11,621 bases of DNA from Bacillota bacterium (GTDB taxonomy: Bacteria > Bacillota > Clostridia > Christensenellales > CAG-138): contig JAEZLG010000209.1 of assembly GCA_023435855.1 (NCBI GenBank), forward strand, positions 1 to 11,621. The letters are read 5' to 3'. Of this stretch, positions 5,685 through 11,513 are shown one piece after another. Numbering within the stretch: the first letter of the stretch is position 1; the number at the start of each line of letters is the position of its first letter. Position numbers and translations under genes: made by a program. The notes beneath the pieces are model-generated. The model saw only the letters and a list, made by a program, of their open reading frames with translations, made no database searches and was not told the DNA's origin.

Positions 5685-6764
5685 ATGAAGAAAAAAATAA
5701 TCGCGGTCATGGCAGCCCTACTCCTTTTGGGAATTTCCTCGGTCGCCTATGCCGCACCGGCAACGTATTGCCCGACGGGCACCCAAGTCCGCATGGACCT
5801 AAGCAATTTCATTGAGACGCTGCAAAACTGCAGCAGCGGCAATGTATTGAATCTCAGCGACTGCGATAATGCAGCAGCAAACGATTGCTTAAGCAATGTT
5901 GACTACAAAGTGTCTGACAGCTGCAAAGACAGTAATGTAAGCGCTAATACAAATGCTTGCACAGGCACCACAAAAAACAGCGTTAGCAGCGCGAAGAATG
6001 CGCTTGAAGCTGTCAAGAGCCAGGCTTCTTACGGTAATAACATCGTCGATTCCGTAATCGCCGGTTCCGGTCGTTCGAACTTAAGGCTCAATACTACGAT
6101 CAACGAACTTCTAAAGAAGCTGATCGCAAATTCGAATTGCTTTAACACCGTAAAGCCCACCCCGACGCCTGCAACGACCCCCGTCGCTACGGACAAGCCC
6201 GTTGAGACACCCGTAGCTACAGCAAAGCCGACAGCGGAGCCTACCGCAACTTTAGCCCCCACGGCAAAGCCTACCGCCACGCCTGTCATAACGCAAACGC
6301 CTGCGGCTACGGCTAAACCGACCGCAGCACCCACCGCTGTGCCTACAGCAAAGCCTACGGTAAAGCCGACGATTCCGCAGGGCAGCGATAACCTCGCTTT
6401 CGAGAAGCGGGTTGTGGAGCTTGTTAACGAGCAGCGTGCGCTTAACGGCTTAGCGCCTCTCACTCTCAGCTCCAAGCTATCGGACGTGGCAAGAGCCAAG
6501 TCGCAGGATATGCATGATAACCGCTACTTCTCGCATACGAGCCCGACCTATGGGTCTCCGTTTGACATGATGAAAGCATTCGGCATCTCGTACCGCACCG
6601 CTGGTGAGAATATTGCCATGGGTTATTCCTCTCCTGAGTCCGTTATGGACGGTTGGATGAATTCCCCCGGTCACCGTGCGAACATCCTCAACGCAAGCTA
6701 CACCACAATCGGTGTAGGCTATGTAGCGGATGGCAACTATTGGACGCAGCATTTTACAGGCTAA
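5685..6764 (+). CDS. Secreted CAP (SCP/PR1, YkwD-type) domain protein with Cys-rich N-terminal region
   Basis: 359 residues. A signal peptide (MKKKIIAVMAALLLLG, probable cleavage near AYA-AP at 23/24) sends it out of the cell. Residues ~25-155 are a region I do not recognise, with seven Cys (29, 49, 60, 68, 80, 92, 152) and many Asn/Ser. Residues ~156-235 are a Pro/Thr/Ala/Lys linker with repeated KPTA units, probably wall-spanning. Residues 236-359 are a complete CAP domain: FSHTSP (His284), AGENIA (Glu308), MNSPGHRANIL (His330) and YWTQHF, matching YkwD-like bacterial CAP proteins. These conserved residues form the CAP cavity; the bacterial function is mostly unknown, with proposed roles in surface or lipid interactions and, in some families, protease-like activity. 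No LPXTG, SLH or lipobox is seen, so it is released or held by the linker or N-terminal region. A hairpin begins at the stop codon. Confidence 0.92.
   Translation: MKKKIIAVMAALLLLGISSVAYAAPATYCPTGTQVRMDLSNFIETLQNCSSGNVLNLSDCDNAAANDCLSNVDYKVSDSCKDSNVSANTNACTGTTKNSVSSAKNALEAVKSQASYGNNIVDSVIAGSGRSNLRLNTTINELLKKLIANSNCFNTVKPTPTPATTPVATDKPVETPVATAKPTAEPTATLAPTAKPTATPVITQTPAATAKPTAAPTAVPTAKPTVKPTIPQGSDNLAFEKRVVELVNEQRALNGLAPLTLSSKLSDVARAKSQDMHDNRYFSHTSPTYGSPFDMMKAFGISYRTAGENIAMGYSSPESVMDGWMNSPGHRANILNASYTTIGVGYVADGNYWTQHFTG
6153..6377 (+). repeat. Degenerate repeats encoding the KPT-rich linker
   Basis: Imperfect repeats of an acagcaaagcctac-like unit encode six KPT motifs and many TP/AP dipeptides. 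Low complexity on the opposite strand creates a spurious Val/Gly/Ala-rich open frame. The repeat count may vary between strains. Confidence 0.8.
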
Positions 6765-6802
6765 AGCCTGTCAAAGAAGTGACCTTCGGGTCACTTCTTT
6801 GA
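6756..6802 (+). terminator. Two adjacent hairpins at the end of the CAP gene
   Basis: ACAGGC/GCCTGT (6756-6761 with 6766-6771) encloses the TAA stop. It abuts a perfect 14-bp stem (6771-6784 with 6789-6802) capped by a TTCG tetraloop. The second hairpin is very stable but is followed by GTTAGAGG rather than a T-run, so it is not a textbook intrinsic terminator. It could act as a transcript 3'-end stabiliser, with termination further on at 6934-6962. Confidence 0.6.
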
Positions 6803-6819
6803 GTTAGAGGTTTGCATAT

Positions 6820-6916
6820 CCGCCTGTCGCGCTTTAGCGCTCCCACCCTTCGGGTACGAGCCTCCGGAGGGGTTTACCCCTCCGAACCACTTGTAGGGGC
6901 GGATAGCATCCGCCCG
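6820..6916. repeat. REP-like cluster of four small palindromes
   Basis: Four stems in a row: GCGC-TTTA-GCGC (6829-6840), ACCC-TTC-GGGT (6845-6855), CGGAGGGG-TTTA-CCCCTCCG (6865-6884) and GGGCGGAT-AGC-ATCCGCCC (6897-6915). The last is preceded by TTGTA, giving TTGTAGGGGCGG...CCGCCCG, a style of palindrome that I recall from dispersed intergenic repeats in Clostridia genomes. GC content is well above the neighbouring intergenic DNA. No gene is present; identification as a dispersed repeat is inference. Confidence 0.6.
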
Positions 6917-6927
6917 AACTGCGGATT

Positions 6928-6962
6928 CTAAAAAAATGCCTCGGGATTATCCCGGGGCATTT
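6928..6962 (-). terminator. Rho-independent terminator of the ABC-glycosylase-GNAT operon
   Basis: A 13-bp stem (6934-6946 with 6950-6962, one G-T pair, TTA loop) lies 9 bases past the GNAT stop. On the minus strand it ends in a run of T (complement of A6930-6936). The plus strand has TTTGTTGTTG after the stem, so it may also end plus-strand transcripts from the CAP gene. Confidence 0.88.
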
Positions 6963-6970
6963 GTTGTTGC

Positions 6971-7516
6971 CTATAGCCTTTTTCCCATATAAATATCCGG
7001 TTTGCCTTTGCCGTTTGCGTCGGGCATTACGCCAATGATCTGAAACCCTAGCTTAAGGTAGAATGCGGTTTGATGCGTACCTGCTTGAAAGTTTTTGATG
7101 CGGCCGGGCAGGTCATCAAAAAGATCGACGTTCGCGAGGGAGGTTTCACCTTTTTCCCTTTCATCGTCCGCGCCGAGCCACATTGTGTAAGCGCCTTTTT
7201 GCCGTGCCGCGTCCTCAAGCGCATGTACAATGGCTGTGCCGATACCTTTATTACGCATATCCTCGCGAACCGCGAGAGGGTGAAGCTCGAACATATTGCC
7301 GCCATAGCTTGGCAATATGCCGCCAAAACCCAGTACCGCATCGTTATCGACCGCCGCCAGAAGCGTATTTTCCGGGATCAGTCGTTCTCGGATTTCCTCC
7401 TGCGCCTCTTCAAACGTGGGCCAACCCTCACTTAGGCTTTTATGGAGTAGATCGGCCGCTTCCAATAGCTGCTTTTCATCTAATTCCGTCATGTTGACGA
7501 TTCGTATAGAACCCAT
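6971..7516 (-). CDS. GNAT N-acetyltransferase, aminoglycoside 6'-acetyltransferase-like
   Basis: 181 residues, cytoplasmic. The acetyl-CoA-binding motif A is LAVREDMRNKGIGTAI (R-N-K-G-I-G at 88-93), following the beta-strand MFELHP. Other stretches, EGWPTFEEAQEEIRE near the N-terminus, TMWLGADDE in the middle and FYLKLGFQIIGVMPDANG with GKPDIYMGKRL at the end, match proteins generally annotated as AAC(6')-type acetyltransferases. These transfer acetyl from acetyl-CoA to the 6'-amine of aminoglycosides, but many chromosomal members have other or unknown amine substrates, so resistance is not established. It is the last gene of the operon: its ATG lies 3 bases after the glycosylase stop and its ribosome site AGAGG lies inside the glycosylase coding end, so translation is probably coupled. 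A strong terminator follows. Confidence 0.85.
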   Translation of the reverse strand: MGSIRIVNMTELDEKQLLEAADLLHKSLSEGWPTFEEAQEEIRERLIPENTLLAAVDNDAVLGFGGILPSYGGNMFELHPLAVREDMRNKGIGTAIVHALEDAARQKGAYTMWLGADDEREKGETSLANVDLFDDLPGRIKNFQAGTHQTAFYLKLGFQIIGVMPDANGKGKPDIYMGKRL

Positions 7517-7519
7517 GAA

Positions 7520-8341
7520 CTACCTCTGACAATTGGTGCAATAATACACGTTGCCGCCCATGTACGCTTCACGTACAATTGAACCGCCGCACCGCGGGCA
7601 TTGGTACTGCCATGTGTTTTTTGAAAGTATGGTCTTATAGCCGCCATAGCTTCCAAATACGTCTTTTTCGGTGTTGCGTGCGCCTTCTTTGGTCATGGCG
7701 GTAAGCGTTTGTTTTACACTTTCAAATAAGAGCTGCTTTTGTGTGTCATCCAGCGCATTCAGCTTGGTTTTTGGGGAGAGACCTGCGTTAAACAATACAT
7801 CTTGCAAAACGCCGTTACCTAACCCCGGAATCCTTTGCTCCGTAGCGAGAAATGCTTTAACGCTTAAGCTCTGTTTAACCTCGGATATAAGGCTGTCAAA
7901 ATACGCACGGTCAAACGCTTCAGTAAGCGGGGAGGGCTTTTTCTTGGTTACACGGTAGTAGAAATTATCGTATGTTTCCTTCAAAAACGCATACATGCCG
8001 CCGTACATCTGTATGGTGCACGCTAAAGCAGCGCCGTCATCAAACGTTAAAAGAAGCTGGTGCTTCGTTGGTAGCTTTTCATTTGGTGCGAAGTATTTAG
8101 GCGTAACGCCGTCACCAAGCGTAAGCGCAATTTCACCAAAGTCAAACTCGATAAGCCCGCCCGATGGCGATACGGAAAGAACTCTTTTGCCGGTGAGCAT
8201 CAGCGGATAAAGTGCCGGGTCGCCCGCATAAAACGCAAAGCCATGCGGTGTAGAGTTGGCCAAGCAGGAAACAACGGTTTTACCTGCGAGCACTTTGTTT
8301 AGCTGTGCAGAGAAAACATAGCTTTCCGGTAATTCAAGCAT
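7520..8341 (-). CDS. Fpg/Nei family DNA glycosylase homologue with altered catalytic residues
   Basis: 273 residues. The order matches formamidopyrimidine-DNA glycosylase/endonuclease VIII: an N-terminal beta-sandwich, an H2TH region (KAFLATEQRIPGLGNGVLQD, with the conserved Asn of GLGN) and a C-terminal C4 zinc finger (Cys248, 251, 268, 271). Classical Fpg begins M-P-E-L-P-E and uses Pro2 as the nucleophile; here it is MLELPE, so Pro2 is Leu while Glu3 stays. The beta-hairpin Lys of the R-R-x-K-Y-L motif is missing (SPSGGLIEF), and the zinc-finger Arg of G-G-R is Asn264 (MGGN). A related clostridial group with MIELPE starts exists, so this is probably a subfamily, not decay. The N-terminal amine could still serve as nucleophile, as with Val2 in NEIL3. 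The GGGAGG ribosome site is 4 bases from the ATG. It lies 18 bases after the permease gene. Confidence 0.85.
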   Translation of the reverse strand: MLELPESYVFSAQLNKVLAGKTVVSCLANSTPHGFAFYAGDPALYPLMLTGKRVLSVSPSGGLIEFDFGEIALTLGDGVTPKYFAPNEKLPTKHQLLLTFDDGAALACTIQMYGGMYAFLKETYDNFYYRVTKKKPSPLTEAFDRAYFDSLISEVKQSLSVKAFLATEQRIPGLGNGVLQDVLFNAGLSPKTKLNALDDTQKQLLFESVKQTLTAMTKEGARNTEKDVFGSYGGYKTILSKNTWQYQCPRCGGSIVREAYMGGNVYYCTNCQR

Positions 8342-8359
8342 AATGCCTCCCGATTCGTG

Positions 8360-9214
8360 TTATTTTTCTTTTTTCATAATACCCCATACGCACAGGGCAA
8401 AGAAGACAACACCCGAAGCAGCAATCATGATCACGCTTACATAAGCGGGGACCACGCTGCCGTTTATGGAAAACTGAAGACCAAATCCGTCCAGCACTTC
8501 ATGCATGACTTCAATCGGTGCGCCTGCAAACACCTTTTGAATCGGATTTTCCATCATCACTTGGCGCATCAAAGCAGCTGTATGGGAGACAGGCAGAAGC
8601 TTGACGATGCCTTGCACGGCAGTGGGCAATTGGCCTATAGGAATATAGATGCCCGTTAAAAAGCCGATGAGCGTGCCAACGAGTGTACTGATTGTACCTA
8701 CCGCAGCACTGGTTTTGAGAAGCGTAAACAAAAAGATAAAAAACGCGGTGCTTCCGAGTACGCTTAAAAGGATGATCCCGAATGTCTTTAAAAAGGCAAC
8801 AAGGCTTAAAAGCTCGCCGCCCCGCAGCACGATATAAACTTCCGCGAGAACGAGTTGGATAAGCGTCATAAGAACGCCCACCAAAAACGACGAAAGTATG
8901 TAGCTTCCCGCGAGACCGGAACGCGATATGGGGGAGGCTTCAAAGTCCTTCCTTATTTTTCGCGCGCGGTCGTCCACCATGGTGGTTGCCGCACTCAGCG
9001 TTGTTGTAACAGATGCAATCGTAATAAGCCCTGCCATAATCCAACTGTCCATCATGGCGCGTGCACCATCCACGTCGGGTAATCCGTTCGACCAAACGTC
9101 GCCTAAAAAGAGCAGGTACAGCAAGAACGTAATGATGACCGAAAGCAACGAAAAGAAAACCGAAAGCCGGTCGCGGAAGTATATGCGTAAATCGCGAAGT
9201 ATCAGCGCGCTCAT
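8360..9214 (-). CDS. ABC-2 type transporter permease (drug-export type)
   Basis: 284 residues with about six hydrophobic membrane segments: ~20-40, 58-80, 105-128, 140-165, 170-195 and 257-278. The short cytoplasmic N-terminus (MSALILRDLRIYFRDRLSVF) and the VDDRARKIRKDFEASPISR loop after the second segment are typical of ABC2_membrane exporters, in which this loop contacts the ATPase. It forms the membrane channel partner of the ATPase encoded just upstream; two of each should make the transporter. Its ATG overlaps the ATPase stop by four bases (ATGA, 9211-9214), with AAGGAGA as ribosome site inside the ATPase end. The likely job is export of a hydrophobic compound, lipid or peptide; the substrate cannot be read from sequence. 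It ends in KKEK. Confidence 0.92.
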   Translation of the reverse strand: MSALILRDLRIYFRDRLSVFFSLLSVIITFLLYLLFLGDVWSNGLPDVDGARAMMDSWIMAGLITIASVTTTLSAATTMVDDRARKIRKDFEASPISRSGLAGSYILSSFLVGVLMTLIQLVLAEVYIVLRGGELLSLVAFLKTFGIILLSVLGSTAFFIFLFTLLKTSAAVGTISTLVGTLIGFLTGIYIPIGQLPTAVQGIVKLLPVSHTAALMRQVMMENPIQKVFAGAPIEVMHEVLDGFGLQFSINGSVVPAYVSVIMIAASGVVFFALCVWGIMKKEK

Positions 9215-10125
9215 TCTCTAATCTCCTTTCCTGTGATGCCTATAAAAGCATCATCCATGGTGCCGTTTAATACCTCAAAACCTCTTAGGTATGGCTTAAC
9301 GCGCTCAAGAAGCGGCAGCGCGTCCATGGTGGAGGGAACCTTCACAACGAGCCTGTCACCTGCACCGGTGAATTCAATGTTCAACTCGTGGAGTGCTAAA
9401 ATAAGCGCACTTTCATCGAGCGGGAAAAGCTTAATTAAGTCGCTTGCGTACTTTTGGCGAAGCTCTGTGGGCGTGCCGCGCGCGGCGATGAGGCCGTCGT
9501 CGATTACGATCACATAATCCGCCTCCTCAGCTTCCTCCATATAATGCGTTGTTAAAAACACGGTCATGCCTGTTTCCTTTTGTAAGCTCTGAATGCGTTC
9601 CCATACTTTCTTGCGCGTCTGAGGATCAAGCCCCGTGGTGGGTTCGTCTAAAAAAAGCAGCTCGGGCGCATTTACGAGCGCCCGGGCAATATCCGCCCTG
9701 CGCCTTTGGCCGCCTGAGAGTTTCTCATAAGGCCTGAGCCAAAAATCTGTAGCATCTGCAGCCTTGGCTGCCCAAAGTGCGGCATCTTTAAGCGCAGCAC
9801 CGGACTTGCCGTAAAGAGCGCCTCGAGTCAGTATGTTTTCTTTTACGGTTAAGATAGGGTCGAGCAGATTGTTTTGAAATACGACGCCGATGGATGCGCG
9901 TATGGCGGCATCCTCTTTCCCTAAAGCGTGACCGCAGATAAACGCTTCACCGTTATCGGGCTTTAGAATGGTGCACAGCATATCGATTGTGGTGGATTTT
10001 CCTGCTCCATTGGGGCCTAAAAATGCGAATAGCTTGCCGCGCTCTGCGTAAAAGTCGATGCCCCTTACAGCCTGCACCGCACCATAACTCTTTTTAAGGC
10101 CGTTCACTTCAATGACTTTATTCAT
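9211..10125 (-). CDS. ABC transporter ATP-binding protein (DrrA-like)
   Basis: 304 residues. All ATPase motifs are present: Walker A GPNGAGKST (37-45), Q-loop FQNN (Gln84), signature LSGGQRRR (136-143), Walker B LLFLDEPTTGLDP (156-168) and the switch His194 in TTHYMEEAEEAD. The ~90-residue C-terminal extension, ending in TMDDAFIGITGKEIRE, matches the DrrA/CcmA-like group associated with ABC-2 permeases, whose known members export daunorubicin-type drugs, peptides or lipids. It powers the permease encoded next. The start is supported by GGGAGA 8 bases upstream of the ATG. It is the first gene of a four-gene minus-strand operon. A candidate promoter with an inverted repeat over its -10 box lies 30-58 bases upstream. 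Confidence 0.94.
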   Translation of the reverse strand: MNKVIEVNGLKKSYGAVQAVRGIDFYAERGKLFAFLGPNGAGKSTTIDMLCTILKPDNGEAFICGHALGKEDAAIRASIGVVFQNNLLDPILTVKENILTRGALYGKSGAALKDAALWAAKAADATDFWLRPYEKLSGGQRRRADIARALVNAPELLFLDEPTTGLDPQTRKKVWERIQSLQKETGMTVFLTTHYMEEAEEADYVIVIDDGLIAARGTPTELRQKYASDLIKLFPLDESALILALHELNIEFTGAGDRLVVKVPSTMDALPLLERVKPYLRGFEVLNGTMDDAFIGITGKEIRE

Positions 10126-10146
10126 TTACAAAATCTCCCAAATATG

Positions 10147-10183
10147 TTGTGTACAGTATCACACAAATTAGCTCCGCATTCAA
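10147..10183 (-). promoter_or_regulatory. Candidate promoter and operator of the ABC operon
   Basis: On the minus strand TTGAAT (10183-10178) and GATACT (10160-10155) are 17 bases apart, each matching four of six consensus positions. An inverted repeat TTGTGT-N8-ACACAA (10147-10166) covers the -10 box, a typical place for a repressor. No GntR/MarR-type regulator lies next to the operon, so the binder, if any, is unknown. Confidence 0.45.
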
Positions 10184-10198
10184 GAAAAATGCGGAGCT
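10170..10198 (-). terminator. Hairpin between the LCP gene and the ABC operon
   Basis: A perfect 11-bp stem AGCTCCGCATT/AATGCGGAGCT with a 7-base loop. On the minus strand it is followed by AATTTG, a weak U-tract, and it lies 81 bases after the LCP stop. It may terminate LCP transcripts, but it also holds the -35 box proposed for the ABC promoter. A smaller stem, CCGCT/AGCGG (10252-10256 with 10263-10267), lies closer to the LCP stop. Confidence 0.55.
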
Positions 10199-10278
10199 GT
10201 AATGCGTTATTGAGGTCAGACGAGCTCACAGTGCTTTTCGAGTGAAAGAGGCCGCTAAATCAAGCGGTGCACCCGGCT

Positions 10279-11325
10279 TTACTCGTAAATAAACTTCTGC
10301 AGAGCGGCAATGTTTTCTTCAAAATCCGGTCGTATGGAATAAACGCCGTTATAGTTGCCGCTTTTGTAGCTTTTGTCGATGGGGATGCGAAGCTCCTTTA
10401 ATGTATCGAGATCGCTTCCGATGATTATGCCGCCTATTTTGATAAGATCCGAAAGCGTCATATTCGTCTCGACGCTCGGCAAGATTGCCGCTGCGCTTTC
10501 GGCCAGGTTTAATGAGAAGCCTTTTGATTTTACCTTTTTGAAGATGGCGATTAATACATTCCTTTGCCTCTGCGTGCGCTCAAAATCGCTGTCTGCGTGG
10601 CGAATCCGTGCGTAGGCAAGCGCTTGCATGCCTGTGAGGCGGATGTTTTCACCATATTTCTCTAAAGGAGAGAAATCTGTCCCCTTAGGATAGTTTTTCT
10701 TGTTGAGGTCATCGATGGTCTCGTTGAGGTATTTAAGCTCCTTCTTCTCAATGTTCAATTCGATACCGCCGATTTTATCGATGATATAAGGGAAGCCTAC
10801 GAAATCCACAAATATGTATTCCTTAATGTTCATGGAAAATGCTTCATTTACGGTCTTTATTGCGAGCGAAGGCCCACCGTAGGCGAGCGCTGCATTTAGC
10901 TTATCCTTACCCTTTCGCGGTATCTCGAGCCAAATGTCGCGCATGAGAGAGGTAAGCTTCACCTCACCGGTCTTGGTTTCGATGGACGCGATGATTAGCG
11001 CATCCGAGCGGCCGTAACTTTTACCGTTTCGCGAGTCGCTCCCTATTAGAAGTATGTTACGCCACTCCTTGTTCAAGTTCTCGTTTGCGCCTAACTCATC
11101 GGGAGAAACGGTAACCATCTCTGAGGGGGAAATATAAGGTTCATCAGGCTCAGGCGTTTCACGTACGGTGTTGTTGAGGCTTTGTTTGCCCTCGGCATAA
11201 ATTTTATATAGCCAGCCGCTCAAAATAAGAAGTAAGGCCAAAAGCGCGAGCATCGCCCCAAGCGCGATTTTCGTGCCTACCGAACGCTTTTTGCGGTGCT
11301 GCTTTTGCCGGTTGTTTTGCTCCAT
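10279..11325 (-). CDS. LytR-CpsA-Psr (LCP) family wall-polymer ligase
   Basis: 348 residues. A basic N-terminus (RQKQHRKKRS) and one membrane segment (~19-40) place the catalytic part outside the cell, after a Pro/Glu-rich stalk (~55-80). The LCP domain (~88-345) has the expected residues: GSDSR (Asp97, Arg99), GRSD (Arg106, Asp108), SLMRD (Arg129, Asp130), KLNAALAYGG (142-151) and the LTGMQALAYAR...FERTQRQR block (230-255) with several Arg that bind pyrophosphate. LCP enzymes transfer teichoic acid, capsule or other glycopolymers from lipid-pyrophosphate carriers to peptidoglycan. Which polymer is used here is unknown, since no glycan genes are in the window. The start is good: GGAGG lies 7 bases upstream of the ATG. 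It is monocistronic as far as seen, and divergent from the gene starting at 11514. Confidence 0.93.
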   Translation of the reverse strand: MEQNNRQKQHRKKRSVGTKIALGAMLALLALLLILSGWLYKIYAEGKQSLNNTVRETPEPDEPYISPSEMVTVSPDELGANENLNKEWRNILLIGSDSRNGKSYGRSDALIIASIETKTGEVKLTSLMRDIWLEIPRKGKDKLNAALAYGGPSLAIKTVNEAFSMNIKEYIFVDFVGFPYIIDKIGGIELNIEKKELKYLNETIDDLNKKNYPKGTDFSPLEKYGENIRLTGMQALAYARIRHADSDFERTQRQRNVLIAIFKKVKSKGFSLNLAESAAAILPSVETNMTLSDLIKIGGIIIGSDLDTLKELRIPIDKSYKSGNYNGVYSIRPDFEENIAALQKFIYE

Positions 11326-11359
11326 ATTTCATCCTCCGAATTTGCTCAATGACATTGCC

Positions 11360-11388
11360 GTTTTACAAGTTTGTGCGGTTTTAGGCAA
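11360..11388 (-). promoter_or_regulatory. Candidate promoter of the LCP gene
   Basis: On the minus strand TTGCCT (11388-11383) and TAAAAC (11365-11360) with a 17-base spacer; each box matches four of six consensus positions. This gives a leader of about 30 bases before the LCP start. Confidence 0.4.
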
Positions 11389-11447
11389 GTATACGCATAA
11401 AAGAAGCGCATACGTGGACTGCCGCAAATCCAATACTAATCATGCGG

Positions 11448-11474
11448 AAGCCTGTTTTAACTTAAAATAGGTTT
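11448..11474 (+). promoter_or_regulatory. 27-base near-perfect palindrome before the last gene
   Basis: Centred on C11461, with TTTTAA/TTAAAA inner arms and CCT/AGG outer arms (11451-11471), extending to AA/TT at 11448-11449 and 11473-11474. Both irregular pairs (11450/11472 and 11454/11468) are G-T on the plus strand, so a plus-strand RNA would pair throughout. It lies 39 bases before the ATG at 11514. It could be an operator or a 5'-leader hairpin; a separate perfect GTTTAAAC palindrome follows at 11481-11488. Confidence 0.45.
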
Positions 11475-11513
11475 TAGGCGGTTTAAACAAATACGGTGCG
11501 CGGCGGATACATA

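Noticed and set aside
6029..6499. Minus-strand open frame of 156 codons, rich in Val/Gly/Ala repeats
   Set aside because: It is the mirror of the KPT-repeat linker of the CAP gene; low-complexity codons on the plus strand keep the opposite frame open. The CAP gene has a signal peptide, complete domain and strong ribosome site.
6829..6915. CRISPR-like or tandem repeat array
   Set aside because: The stems differ from each other in sequence and there are no equal-length unique spacers; it is a palindrome cluster instead.
7048..7529. Several open frames on both strands within the GNAT gene
   Set aside because: Shadows of the GNAT gene, which alone shows a coherent protein family, a ribosome site and coupling to the upstream gene.
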